DNA of 64,000 nt, taken from Stakelama saccharophila. GTDB taxonomy: Bacteria; Pseudomonadota; Alphaproteobacteria; Sphingomonadales; Sphingomonadaceae. The notes below the pieces were generated by a model, which worked only from the letters and a program-made list of their open reading frames with translations, searched no databases and had not been told where the DNA came from. The position numbers and the translations under genes were made by a program. The stretch lies in NCBI RefSeq assembly GCF_032229225.1, contig NZ_CP135076.1:2399001-2463000 (forward strand), written 5' to 3'. This document shows positions 36,336-44,931 of the stretch, piece by piece; the first letter of the stretch is position 1, and every line of letters begins with the position of its first letter.

Positions 36336-36610
36336 AGGCGCTCGACCAGGCCGGCCGCCTCCAGCTCGCCGAGCCGGGCGAGCAGCGCCTCGCGATCGCC
36401 GGCGGCAAGATCGAAACGTTCGGACAGCCGGGCGAGCAGCGTCGCGACGTCCGTCGGATCGGGGCCGAGGCTTTCCAGGATCTCCGGCACCGGCGACGCT
36501 ACGACATGCGTCCGGCCCGACGGGCGGTGAAAGATGGCGACCATGGAATCGAGCGGCCGCATCACCAGCATGTCGGGCGGTGGCGCGCGAAAACGGTCGA
36601 AACCATCCAT
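36332..36610 (-). CDS. PqqD-like peptide chaperone (RRE-type domain)
   Basis: 92 residues. The sequence from MLVMRPLDSMVAIFHRPSG through EILESLG to LARLSERFDLAAGD and ELEAAGLVERL matches the PqqD/RiPP-recognition-element winged-helix pattern of the group linked with HprK-related kinase A. Such domains bind a leader peptide and present it to a modifying enzyme. No classical RiPP cyclase or radical-SAM gene is present. The stop overlaps the kinase start by four bases. Confidence 0.82.
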   Translation of the reverse strand: MDGFDRFRAPPPDMLVMRPLDSMVAIFHRPSGRTHVVASPVPEILESLGPDPTDVATLLARLSERFDLAAGDREALLARLGELEAAGLVERL

Positions 36611-36650
36611 GGTCGGACTGTGCCGGACGATCGTTCGCGTGTCGAGCGGC

Positions 36651-37046
36651 TCAGCCGCGCGGCATCTGCAACGAGGCGAAGCAGGTGAAACCGCTCGTGC
36701 CTGCCTGAAGCCTGCGGATATACTGGGTATATGCCTGGCTGGTGGCGTAATCCGTGCCCGGCAGCGTGCCGCCGGCGAGCGCCTTTCGTACGTCCTCGCC
36801 CTGGAACGGCATCGGCGCCGGCGGAAAGGCGCCGGGCGTGCCGGCGGGCACGACCGAGCCGTCGGCGGCGATGTAGGAGCCGGCGCGCCCCGGATCGGGC
36901 ACGGGAATCTCGCACGTCGATACGGACGCGGCCGTCTGGGCCAGCGCCGGGCGGATCGATATGATCGCGCTCGCGCCGACCGCGCCCAGCATCAACGTGC
37001 GGCGGCCGGTCGAAACCGGTTCGGGCAAAGGCGTTTCATCCGACAT
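36651..37046 (-). CDS. Tat-exported small protein, first gene of the HPr-kinase-like cluster
   Basis: 131 residues, unrecognised family. STGRRTLMLGAVGASAI is a twin-arginine signal (Arg15, Arg16) with cleavage likely after ALA36. The mature part has two cysteines (about Cys45 and Cys122), a Gly/Pro-rich middle, and ends GFTCFASLQMPRG. ATG 37046 with GGTAGGCACG upstream is used; a TTG at 37082 is the other option. It is 40 bases upstream of the PqqD-like gene, so it may be the substrate of the cluster or its extracytoplasmic product. Divergent from phoR. Confidence 0.65.
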   Translation of the reverse strand: MSDETPLPEPVSTGRRTLMLGAVGASAIISIRPALAQTAASVSTCEIPVPDPGRAGSYIAADGSVVPAGTPGAFPPAPMPFQGEDVRKALAGGTLPGTDYATSQAYTQYIRRLQAGTSGFTCFASLQMPRG

Positions 37047-37152
37047 CGTGCCTACCGTCTTATCCGCACCGGCCTTACGCAATGGTAAAAGATCGTTAAA
37101 AGACGCGCCTCACCCGTACTCCGACCATTTCCGGGAAATAGCGGCGAACAGG

Positions 37153-38427
37153 ATGCAGCAATATTTCGAACCCCGCCCCGTGCTGGCCCTGCTGATCGTG
37201 GCCGGCTGCGCACTTGCGGGAGTGGCGATCGGCGCGGATACCGACGCGATCGTCATCGCCCTGGTCGGTGGCGTGGCCGCCGTGCTGACGGCCGCCGGCG
37301 CCGGGCGGATCGGCGCCGACGAACCCGCGGCCGATGCGGGCGGGGAGCGCCAGAGGACCGCGGATGCCACCGATATCCTGGAAGCGGTCAGCGAGCCGGT
37401 CCTGGTGGTAGCCGACAACCGCGTGTACCGCGCCAACAAGGCGGCGCACGACCTGCTCGGCAACCATATCCTGGGCGAGGACGTCCGCCTCGCCATCCGC
37501 CACCCCGCTGCGGCGGCGGGACTGCTGAAGAACGCGGCACGCGAGCGCGAGGAACCGGTCCATCTCGTCGGTCTGGGCCAGCGCGACCAGCGCTGGGAGA
37601 TGCGCGTCCACCCCGCCGGAGAGGGCGTGCGGATCGTCCATCTGGTCGACCGTACCACCAGCTATGCCGCGGAGCGTATGCGCGTCGATTTCGTCGCCAA
37701 TGCCAGCCACGAACTGCGGACACCGCTCGCCTCGCTTATCGGCTTCATCGAGACGCTGACCGAGGAGGCCGGCGAGGATCCGGAGACGCGCACGCGATTT
37801 CTCAGGATCATGCTCGATGAGGCGGTGCGCATGCAGCGGCTGGTCGACGATCTGATGAGCCTCTCGCGCATCGAGGCGATGAAATATCGCGAGCCCGACG
37901 CGCGAATCGACCTCCATGCCCTGACGACGGAGGTCCACGACCAGATCGTCGCCACCGAAGCGCCGCGCGCTGCCGACCTGCTGCTGGAACTCGATGCGGT
38001 CCGCCCGGTTCGCGGCGACCGGGCGCAGCTTTCGCAACTGCTGCACAACATCATCGGCAACGCGATGAAATACGGCCGGAAGGACACGCCGGTACGCATC
38101 CGCCTGACCGCGGCGGAAGGCGATATGGTGCGGCTGCAGGTCGCCGACGAGGGCGACGGCATCGCGCCCGAACATCTGCCGCGGCTGACCGAGCGGTTCT
38201 ACCGGGTCGATTCGGGCCGCAGCCGCGCGGGCGGCGGCACCGGGCTGGGCCTCGCCATCGTCAAGCATATCGTCGAGGGCCATCGCGGCCGGCTCGACAT
38301 CGCGAGCACGCCGGGGCGCGGCACGCAGGTCACGGTTTTGCTGCCGCCGGCGCCGCTGTCATCAAGACGTAATGTAAATGCAACAGACGGCATCGCGACG
38401 AACGATCACCGTTCGGCACCATCTTGA
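37153..38427 (+). CDS. phoR: Phosphate-regulon sensor histidine kinase PhoR
   Basis: 424 residues: two close hydrophobic segments at the N-terminus (about 8-50), a PAS-like domain (LEAVSEPVLVVADNRVYRANKAA), HisKA with the phospho-His in ANASHELRTPLASL, and HATPase with NIIGNAMKYG, VADEGDGI and GTGLGLAIVKHI. Controls PhoB in response to the Pst/PhoU state. ATG 37153 preceded by ACAGG is chosen, because the upstream open frame crosses the AT-rich promoter. First gene of the Pho operon. Confidence 0.93.
   Translation: MQQYFEPRPVLALLIVAGCALAGVAIGADTDAIVIALVGGVAAVLTAAGAGRIGADEPAADAGGERQRTADATDILEAVSEPVLVVADNRVYRANKAAHDLLGNHILGEDVRLAIRHPAAAAGLLKNAAREREEPVHLVGLGQRDQRWEMRVHPAGEGVRIVHLVDRTTSYAAERMRVDFVANASHELRTPLASLIGFIETLTEEAGEDPETRTRFLRIMLDEAVRMQRLVDDLMSLSRIEAMKYREPDARIDLHALTTEVHDQIVATEAPRAADLLLELDAVRPVRGDRAQLSQLLHNIIGNAMKYGRKDTPVRIRLTAAEGDMVRLQVADEGDGIAPEHLPRLTERFYRVDSGRSRAGGGTGLGLAIVKHIVEGHRGRLDIASTPGRGTQVTVLLPPAPLSSRRNVNATDGIATNDHRSAPS
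38356..38373 (+). promoter_or_regulatory. Candidate PHO box
   Basis: CTGTCATCAAGACGTAAT: a perfect first CTGTCAT unit, four-base spacer and a second unit matching at four of seven positions, with a weaker third repeat following. It lies inside the 3' end of phoR and 77 bases upstream of pstS. It fits a PhoB-controlled internal promoter for pstSCAB-phoU-phoB. Confidence 0.6.
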
Positions 38428-38449
38428 TGCATCATCCAGGGGAAACAGC

Positions 38450-39472
38450 ATGATCCGCCGCATGGCGCTGATCGCCACCATCAGCCTCGCACTCGCCGCG
38501 TGCGGCCAGCAATCCGGCCGCGACTATATCAAGATCGTGGGATCTTCGACCGTCTATCCCTTCTCGACGGTCGTGGCCGAGCAGATGGTGAACCAAAATC
38601 CGTCGCTGAAGACGCCGGTAATCGAATCGACCGGCACCGGCGGCGGCATGAAGCTGTTCTGCGGCGGCGTCGGGGTGGAACATCCCGACATCGCCGATGC
38701 GTCCCGTCCGATGACACCGTCGGAATATGAAACGTGCCGCGCAAACGGCGTCGACGGCATCATGAAGATTCAGGTCGGCGTCGACGGCATCGCATTCGCC
38801 GAATCGAACGAAGGCCCGAAATTCGCGCTGAGCACGGCGCAAATCTACAAGGCGCTGGCCGCCAACCCGATGGGCAAGCCCAATCCGTACAAGTTCTGGG
38901 ACGACATCGATCCCTCGCTGCCGCACCAGCCGATCCAGGTCTTCGGGCCGCCCTCGACCAGCGGCACGCGCGATGCGCTCGCCGAACTGATCCTCGCCAA
39001 GGGGTGCGAGGAAGTGGACCCGCAGGCAGCCTCGCTGGAAGGCGACGCGTTCGACGAGCGCTGCAAGCGCATCCGCGAGGATGGCGCCTATGTCGACAAG
39101 GGCGAGAATGACAACATGATCGTCCAGAACCTGAACGTCAGCCCAAACGCGATCGGCATTTTCGGCTACAGCTATCTCGAGGAAAATCGCGATCGGATCC
39201 ACGGCATCACGATCGACGGCGTCGAACCGACCTACAAGAATATCGCGAGCGGCGACTATCCGGGTTCGCGGCCGCTGTTCATCTATGTGAAGAAACAGCA
39301 TCTGGACGCCGTGCCGGGCATCAAGCAGTTCCTGGACGAATATGCCGAATCCTGGGGCCCGAAGGGGCCGCTGGTCGCCAAGGGAATGATCGCGGCGCCG
39401 GAATCGGTTAGGGCGCAGAGCCGGAAGATCATCGATCAGGGCATCACGCTCGATCCCTCGACGCTGAAATAA
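38450..39472 (+). CDS. pstS: Phosphate ABC transporter substrate-binding lipoprotein
   Basis: 340 residues. Lipobox ALAAC with Cys18, so it is anchored rather than freely periplasmic. Phosphate-binding motifs: IVGSSTVYPFS, ESTGTGGGMKLFCGG, DIADASRPM and PPSTSGTRDALAEL. It captures phosphate for PstCAB. Ribosome site CAGGGGAAACAGC. A longer frame to 38378 is inside phoR and not used. Confidence 0.96.
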   Translation: MIRRMALIATISLALAACGQQSGRDYIKIVGSSTVYPFSTVVAEQMVNQNPSLKTPVIESTGTGGGMKLFCGGVGVEHPDIADASRPMTPSEYETCRANGVDGIMKIQVGVDGIAFAESNEGPKFALSTAQIYKALAANPMGKPNPYKFWDDIDPSLPHQPIQVFGPPSTSGTRDALAELILAKGCEEVDPQAASLEGDAFDERCKRIREDGAYVDKGENDNMIVQNLNVSPNAIGIFGYSYLEENRDRIHGITIDGVEPTYKNIASGDYPGSRPLFIYVKKQHLDAVPGIKQFLDEYAESWGPKGPLVAKGMIAAPESVRAQSRKIIDQGITLDPSTLK

Positions 39473-39519
39473 GCGCGGGCGGCCGCGGCCGCCCGCAGCC
39501 AACCGCTGGAGCATCCGGT

Positions 39520-40896
39520 TTGAGTTCGCTCGCACTCCTGTTCATCATCTGCGGCCTGGGGCTGATCGCATGGCTGACGGCGCGGGCCAGGGCGGCGCGC
39601 TTCGCCACGCGCGGGCCGGACCGCCGGCATTCGCTGCCCGGCCAGCATGGCTGGTACATGGCGATGTGGACGGCGATCCCCGCCCTCCTCTTCCTCGGCA
39701 TATGGGCCAGCGTCTCGCCCGCGCTCGTCACGCAGGAGGTGCTGGAGGCACCGGCGGCGCAGAGCCTGCCCTCCTTCGGCTTCCAGCGCGATTCGATCCT
39801 GGCGGAAGCGCGCGCGATCGCGGGCGGCGATACGTTCGGTGCCTTCAACGACGAGGCGGCGGCGCTGGCGCCCGCTTATGGCGCGGCGCAGTCCAGATAT
39901 GCCTGGATCGGCACGGCACTGACGCTGCTGCTGGCCTTTGCCGGCGGCGCCTATGCCTATAGCCGGGTCAGTCCCGCTTTTCGCGCGCGGACCCGGGTCG
40001 AGCGGTCGGTGATGATCCTGCTGCTGATCGCCTCGCTGATCGCGATCCTGACGACGGTCGGCATCTTCGTGTCGCTGCTCGTGGAATCGGCGCGCTTCTT
40101 TTCGGTGGTGCCGATCACCGACTTCCTGTTCGGCACGCATTGGAGCCCACAGGTCATCTCGTCGACCGATCCGGGCGAATCGCTTGGCGCGGTGCCGCTG
40201 TTCTGGGGCACCTTCTTCATCGGCGCGGTGATCGCGATGATCGTGGCCATCCCCTTCGGCCTGATGAGCGCGATCTACCTGACGCAATATGCCGCGCCGT
40301 CCGTGCGCAAATGGATGAAGCCGGTGCTGGAGATTCTCGCCGGCGTGCCCACCGTGGTCTACGGCTATTTCGCGGCGCTCACCGTGGCGCCGGCGGTGCG
40401 CGACTTCGCGGTCGCGATCGGATTCGAATATGCGAGCGCCGAAAGCGCGCTGGCGGCCGGGCTGGTGATGGGCGTGATGATCATTCCCTTTGTCTCGTCC
40501 ATGGCCGACGATTCGATCGCCGCGGTGCCGAGCGCCATGCGCGACGGTTCGCTCGCCATGGGCGCCACGCGGTCGGAGACGATCACCAAGGTGCTGTTGC
40601 CCGCCTCCCTGCCCGGTGTCGTGGCGGGCATGCTGCTCGCTGTCAGCCGGGCGATCGGCGAGACGATGATCGTGGTGATGGCGGCCTCCGGCGCCGCGAC
40701 GATCACGCTGAACCCGTTCGAGAGCGCCACCACCGTCACCAAGCAGATCGTCGACCTGCTGACCGGCGAGGCCGCGTTCGACAGCCCCAAGACGCTAGCC
40801 GCCTTCGCGCTGGGCCTGACGCTTTTCCTGATCACCTTCCTGCTCAACATCGTCGCGCTGCGCGTGGTGAAGAAATATCGCGAAGCCTATGAGTGA
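39520..40896 (+). CDS. pstC: Phosphate ABC transporter permease PstC
   Basis: 458 residues, longer than the roughly 320 of E. coli PstC. The N-terminal extension holds two membrane segments with a periplasmic loop of about 80 residues between them. The permease core starts at about 165; the EAA-type loop is SAMRDGSLAMGATRSETITKV. TTG start at 39520 with TGGAG upstream; no better start is in frame. It overlaps pstA by eight bases. Confidence 0.94.
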   Translation: MSSLALLFIICGLGLIAWLTARARAARFATRGPDRRHSLPGQHGWYMAMWTAIPALLFLGIWASVSPALVTQEVLEAPAAQSLPSFGFQRDSILAEARAIAGGDTFGAFNDEAAALAPAYGAAQSRYAWIGTALTLLLAFAGGAYAYSRVSPAFRARTRVERSVMILLLIASLIAILTTVGIFVSLLVESARFFSVVPITDFLFGTHWSPQVISSTDPGESLGAVPLFWGTFFIGAVIAMIVAIPFGLMSAIYLTQYAAPSVRKWMKPVLEILAGVPTVVYGYFAALTVAPAVRDFAVAIGFEYASAESALAAGLVMGVMIIPFVSSMADDSIAAVPSAMRDGSLAMGATRSETITKVLLPASLPGVVAGMLLAVSRAIGETMIVVMAASGAATITLNPFESATTVTKQIVDLLTGEAAFDSPKTLAAFALGLTLFLITFLLNIVALRVVKKYREAYE

Positions 40897-42181
40897 CATG
40901 ATGCCTTCCGGCCCCGCAACCCCGTTCGCGGAAAACCGCGCACCCACCGACTGGACGTCGCGGGCGATGACGCGGCGCATCCGCCGGCGCTATGCCGCGG
41001 AGCGCAGGTTTCGCTTCTTCGGCCTCGCCGCCGTCATATTGTCCGCCTGTTTCCTGGCGTTCCTGTTGATCACGATGGTTTCGAACGGTCTGGGCGGGTT
41101 CATGCGCCACGAAGTGCGCGTGCCGATCGACTTCGCCCGGGCAGAGCTGAACGTGACGCCGGAACAGCTTCGCGGACGCGGCGCGGACCTCGCGCTCGCC
41201 GGTGCGGGGCTGGAGGAACTCACCGGAAATGCCGCCCGGGCGGCATTCGGACCCAATGGTGCCGATGCGCTCGCCACCAGTGCCTGGACCGAGGTGCGCA
41301 AGGCCTTGAAGGACGATCCCTCCCTAGTCGGCCGCAGCGCGGCCATCAGCCTGCCGGTCAACGCCGATATCGAAAGCGCGATCAAGGGCAGCGGGTCGCC
41401 CGAAGCGGAGGCGTTGCTGTCGCGCATCACCGCCGCCGATGCGCTCGACAGCGGGTTCGACGGGGGCTTCCTGACCGAGGCCGATGCGACGGATTCGACC
41501 GCCGTCGGCATCTGGGGCGCGGTGAAGGGGTCGCTGTTCACCATGCTGGTCACGCTGGTCATCGCCTTTCCGATCGGCGTGCTGTCGGCGGTCTATCTCG
41601 AGGAATATGCCCCGCGGAACCGCTGGACCGACCTGATCGAGGTGTCGATCAACAACCTGGCGGCAGTGCCGTCGATCATCTTCGGCCTGCTGGGCCTGGC
41701 GGTGTTCCTGAGCGTCTTCCACCTGCCGCGTTCGGCGTCGCTCGTCGGCGGCCTGACGCTGGCGCTGATGATCATGCCGGTCATCGTGATCGCCAGCCGC
41801 AACGCGATCAAGGCGGTGCCACCTTCGATCCGCGACGCAGCGCTGGGCGTCGGCGCCAGCCGCGTGCAGGTCGTGTTTCACCACGTATTGCCGCTGGCGC
41901 TGCCCGGCATCCTGACCGGTACGATCATCGGCATGGCGCGCGCGCTGGGCGAAACGGCGCCGCTTTTGATGATCGGCATGCGCGCCTTCATCGCCACCCC
42001 GCCGGGCGGCGTGACCGACCCGGCGACCGTGCTGCCGGTCCAGATCTTTCTTTGGTCGGACCAGGTCGGCCGCGGCTTCGTCGAACGCACTTCCGCCGCG
42101 ATCATCGTGCTGCTTGCATTCCTGCTCGCAATGAACGCGCTCGCTATCTATCTTCGCAACCGTTTCGAGACACGCTGGTAA
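40889..42181 (+). CDS. pstA: Phosphate ABC transporter permease PstA
   Basis: 430 residues, longer than the roughly 300 of E. coli PstA. A cytosolic N-terminus and first helix are followed by a periplasmic region of about 130 residues (the DUF3333-type extension of alphaproteobacterial PstA). The permease core shows [19 protein letters not shown] and the EAA loop [18 protein letters not shown]. The stop overlaps pstB (TAATG). Confidence 0.95.
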   Translation: MSDMMPSGPATPFAENRAPTDWTSRAMTRRIRRRYAAERRFRFFGLAAVILSACFLAFLLITMVSNGLGGFMRHEVRVPIDFARAELNVTPEQLRGRGADLALAGAGLEELTGNAARAAFGPNGADALATSAWTEVRKALKDDPSLVGRSAAISLPVNADIESAIKGSGSPEAEALLSRITAADALDSGFDGGFLTEADATDSTAVGIWGAVKGSLFTMLVTLVIAFPIGVLSAVYLEEYAPRNRWTDLIEVSINNLAAVPSIIFGLLGLAVFLSVFHLPRSASLVGGLTLALMIMPVIVIASRNAIKAVPPSIRDAALGVGASRVQVVFHHVLPLALPGILTGTIIGMARALGETAPLLMIGMRAFIATPPGGVTDPATVLPVQIFLWSDQVGRGFVERTSAAIIVLLAFLLAMNALAIYLRNRFETRW

Positions 42182-43005
42182 TGACCGATACCGAAACCGC
42201 CACCGCGCCCGCCGTCCCGACGGACAGGACAGCCGCGCCCAAGCCTTCCTCGATCAAGATGACCGCGCGGGACGTGAACGTATTCTACGGCCAGACGCAC
42301 GCCATCAAGGACGTTTCGATCGACGTGGACCTGGAAAACGTGACCGCGTTCATCGGCCCGTCGGGCTGCGGCAAGTCCACCTTTCTGCGCACGCTGAACC
42401 GCATGAACGACACCATCGCGATCGCGAAGGTGACGGGCGACATCACGCTGGACGGCGAGGATGTCTATGCCCCCGAGATGGACGTGGTGCAGCTTCGCGC
42501 CCGTGTCGGCATGGTGTTCCAGAAGCCGAATCCGTTCCCCAAGTCGATCTTCGAGAACGTCGCTTACGGCCCGCGCATCCACGGCCTGGCCGCTTCGAAA
42601 CAGGCCCTGGAACAGATCGTCGAGCAGTCGCTGAAGCGCGCCGGCCTGTGGGAAGAGGTGAAGGACCGCCTGTCGGACAGCGGCACCGCCCTGTCCGGCG
42701 GCCAGCAGCAGCGACTGTGCATCGCGCGCGCGATCGCGGTCGACCCGGAAGTGATCCTGATGGACGAGCCCTGCTCGGCGCTCGATCCGATCGCGACGGC
42801 GAAGATCGAGGAATTGATCCACGCGCTGCGCGGCAAATACGCGATCGTGATCGTCACCCACAATATGCAGCAGGCGGCGCGCGTGTCGCAGAAAACGGCC
42901 TTCTTCCACCTCGGCAATCTGGTGGAATACGGCGAAACCTCGGAAATCTTCACCAATCCGCACGAAGAGCGGACGAAGGATTATATCACCGGCCGATACG
43001 GCTGA
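42181..43005 (+). CDS. pstB: Phosphate ABC transporter ATP-binding protein
   Basis: 274 residues. Walker [19 protein letters not shown]-loop [11 protein letters not shown], signature LSGGQQQR, Walker [14 protein letters not shown] and the H-loop [12 protein letters not shown]. Powers PstCA import and helps signal phosphate status to PhoR via PhoU. The ATG overlaps the pstA stop; an earlier in-frame start lies within pstA. Confidence 0.97.
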   Translation: MTDTETATAPAVPTDRTAAPKPSSIKMTARDVNVFYGQTHAIKDVSIDVDLENVTAFIGPSGCGKSTFLRTLNRMNDTIAIAKVTGDITLDGEDVYAPEMDVVQLRARVGMVFQKPNPFPKSIFENVAYGPRIHGLAASKQALEQIVEQSLKRAGLWEEVKDRLSDSGTALSGGQQQRLCIARAIAVDPEVILMDEPCSALDPIATAKIEELIHALRGKYAIVIVTHNMQQAARVSQKTAFFHLGNLVEYGETSEIFTNPHEERTKDYITGRYG

Positions 43006-43021
43006 GTTAGGCAAAAATGCG

Positions 43022-43717
43022 ATGAGCGAACATACGGTAAAAGCCTTCGACGATGATATCGGCGAACTGCGCGGGCTGATCGCGCAGATGGGCGGACTTG
43101 CGGAAGCGGCGATCGAACAGGCGATGGACGCGCTGAAGCGGCACGACCTCACCGCCGCGGCGACGATCGTCGAGGGCGACAAGAAGATCGATGAGCTGGA
43201 AACCGAGGTGGAACGCCTTGCCGTCCGCCTCATGGCGCTGCGCGCGCCGATGGCGGACGATCTGCGCGAAGTGGTCGCCGCCCTGAAGATCGCGGGCGTG
43301 GTCGAACGCATCGGCGACTATGCCAAGAACATCGCGCGGCGCGTGGCGGCCATCGACGGCAGGAGCCACATAGAGCCGTTGTCGCTGCTGCCGGCGATGG
43401 CGGACATGGCGAACGACATGGTCCGCGACGTGCTGGACGCCTTCGCCGCGCGCGATCCCGAGGCGGCACGGCGCGTATGCGAGCGGGACCGCGCGGTCGA
43501 CGATTTCTATAACTCCATCTTCCGCGCGCTGGTGACCTTCATGATGGAAAATCCGAAATCCATCAGCCAGGCCGCCCATCTGTTGTTCATCGCCAAGAAC
43601 CTGGAACGCGTCGGCGACCATGCGACCAACGTCGCGGAGATGGTCTATTACGCGGCCACGGGCGAATATCTGGGCGACCGCGATCAAGGCGACACGATCG
43701 GGCTGAACGGGGAATGA
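43022..43717 (+). CDS. phoU: Phosphate signalling complex protein PhoU
   Basis: 231 residues, two three-helix-bundle repeats. Each has a metal-binding acidic motif, ERIGDYAKNIARR and ERVGDHATNVAEM. It links the Pst transporter to PhoR, keeping the regulon off when phosphate is plentiful. Located 16 bases after pstB and four bases before phoB. Confidence 0.96.
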   Translation: MSEHTVKAFDDDIGELRGLIAQMGGLAEAAIEQAMDALKRHDLTAAATIVEGDKKIDELETEVERLAVRLMALRAPMADDLREVVAALKIAGVVERIGDYAKNIARRVAAIDGRSHIEPLSLLPAMADMANDMVRDVLDAFAARDPEAARRVCERDRAVDDFYNSIFRALVTFMMENPKSISQAAHLLFIAKNLERVGDHATNVAEMVYYAATGEYLGDRDQGDTIGLNGE

Positions 43718-43721
43718 GGCC

Positions 43722-44414
43722 ATGACGCGCGGACAGATGCTTCTGGTCGAGGACGATGCCGCCCTGGCCGAACTGCTCATCTATCATTTCCGCCGCGAGG
43801 ATTTCGACGTGCGGCATACCGCGGACGGCGAGGAAGCGCTGCTGCTCGCAACCGAGGCCGCGCCGGACATCGTGCTGCTCGACTGGATGGTCGAGGGACT
43901 TTCGGGAATCGAGGTGTGCCGGCGGTTGCGGCGCATGCCGGAAACCCAGAACGTGCCCATCATCATGCTTACTGCCCGCGGCGAGGAGGAGGACCGCGTT
44001 CGCGGCCTGGAAACCGGCGCCGACGATTACGTCACCAAGCCCTTTTCGCCGCGCGAGCTCGTCGCGCGGGTGGGTGCGGTGCTGCGCCGTGTGCGCCCCG
44101 CGCTCGCCGGCGAGCAATTGCGCTATGCAGACATCGAGATGGATACGGTGGGCCACAAGGTACGCCGCGACGGCGAGCTGATCGCGCTGGGGCCGACGGA
44201 ATTTCGGCTGCTGCGTCACTTCCTGGAACATCCCGGCTGGGTCTTTTCGCGCGAGCGGCTGCTCGACGCGGTCTGGGGCCGGGATTCGGACATCGAATCG
44301 CGCACCGTGGACGTCCATATCCGCCGTCTGCGCAAGGCGATCAATGTCGGCGGGCGACCCGACATCATCCGCACGGTGCGCTCCGCAGGATATTCGCTCG
44401 ACGCGGGATCGTAA
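43722..44414 (+). CDS. phoB: Phosphate-regulon response regulator PhoB
   Basis: 230 residues. Receiver with acidic pocket VEDDAALAEL, phospho-acceptor Asp54 in VLLDWMVEG and Lys in YVTKPFSPREL. The C-terminal OmpR-type winged helix has GPTEFRLLRHFLEHPG and TVDVHIRRLRKAI. Binds PHO boxes such as the one at 38356. Last gene of the operon. Confidence 0.96.
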   Translation: MTRGQMLLVEDDAALAELLIYHFRREDFDVRHTADGEEALLLATEAAPDIVLLDWMVEGLSGIEVCRRLRRMPETQNVPIIMLTARGEEEDRVRGLETGADDYVTKPFSPRELVARVGAVLRRVRPALAGEQLRYADIEMDTVGHKVRRDGELIALGPTEFRLLRHFLEHPGWVFSRERLLDAVWGRDSDIESRTVDVHIRRLRKAINVGGRPDIIRTVRSAGYSLDAGS

Positions 44415-44505
44415 CGAAAAAAGTCGGTGCGGCAGGGAAAGAATTTGCGCGAGGCTGCGTTACGCCTTCTGCGTACCCCTTCGGGGAAACAGCAGGAGAC
44501 CAACC

Positions 44506-44805
44506 ATGAAATTCATCCTTGTGGCGGCAGCCTCGCTCGCTTTCAGCGGTGCCGCGGTGGCACAGACCGCCGACACGCAGACCACGTCCACGGCGACGAC
44601 CACGACCGACCAGGATCCAACCGGCGGATATGAACCCTCGACCCCGCCCCTGTCGGCGCAGCCCGCCGCTGGCCAGGAAGTGATCTTTCAGCCGTCGGTA
44701 TCGCCCGACCAGGCCTTCCCCGCCCCCGCGCCGCAGGAAGACTATCCGGTGTGCGAACCCGGCCAATATGACAATTGCATCCAGCGCGGCGCGGCGCGCC
44801 GCTGA
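44506..44805 (+). CDS. Small secreted Thr/Pro-rich protein
   Basis: Unrecognised 99-residue protein. A clear signal peptide (MKFILVAAASLAFSGAAVAQ) precedes a Thr/Pro/Gln-rich, probably disordered body. The C-terminus has two cysteines (VCEPGQYDNC), probably a disulfide loop. AGGAG precedes the ATG at 44506. It is 91 bases after phoB, so it may be cotranscribed under phosphate control, though no PHO box is seen. Confidence 0.65.
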   Translation: MKFILVAAASLAFSGAAVAQTADTQTTSTATTTTDQDPTGGYEPSTPPLSAQPAAGQEVIFQPSVSPDQAFPAPAPQEDYPVCEPGQYDNCIQRGAARR

Positions 44806-44900
44806 TCCAGTGCCGTGTCCCGGCGCGGGCAGCGTGCCCGCAGCCGGGCGGCAGGGTCGAAGACAGCGCGGGCTTTTGCGCGCACGCGATCTCGCCTAAC

Positions 44901-44930
44901 AAGGCGCTCCACCACAGGGAGCGCCTTTTT
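44901..44930 (+). terminator. Hairpin with T-tract directly before the SDR start codon
   Basis: AGGCGCTCC (44902-44910) pairs with GGAGCGCCT (44918-44926), seven-base loop, then TTTTT. It looks like an intrinsic terminator for the upstream small gene. The only ribosome site of the next gene (AGGGAG, 44916-44921) lies in its 3' arm. Confidence 0.8.
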
Positions 44931-44931
44931 C

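Noticed and set aside
34468..36408. One large 646-codon gene covering the kinase and nucleotidyltransferase
   Set aside because: The first 311 codons lie over the HprK-like gene in another frame and are Arg-rich noise. The GTG at 35475 overlapping the kinase stop is the better start.
37096..38283. A 395-codon antisense frame over phoR
   Set aside because: Shadow of the kinase gene; no independent evidence.
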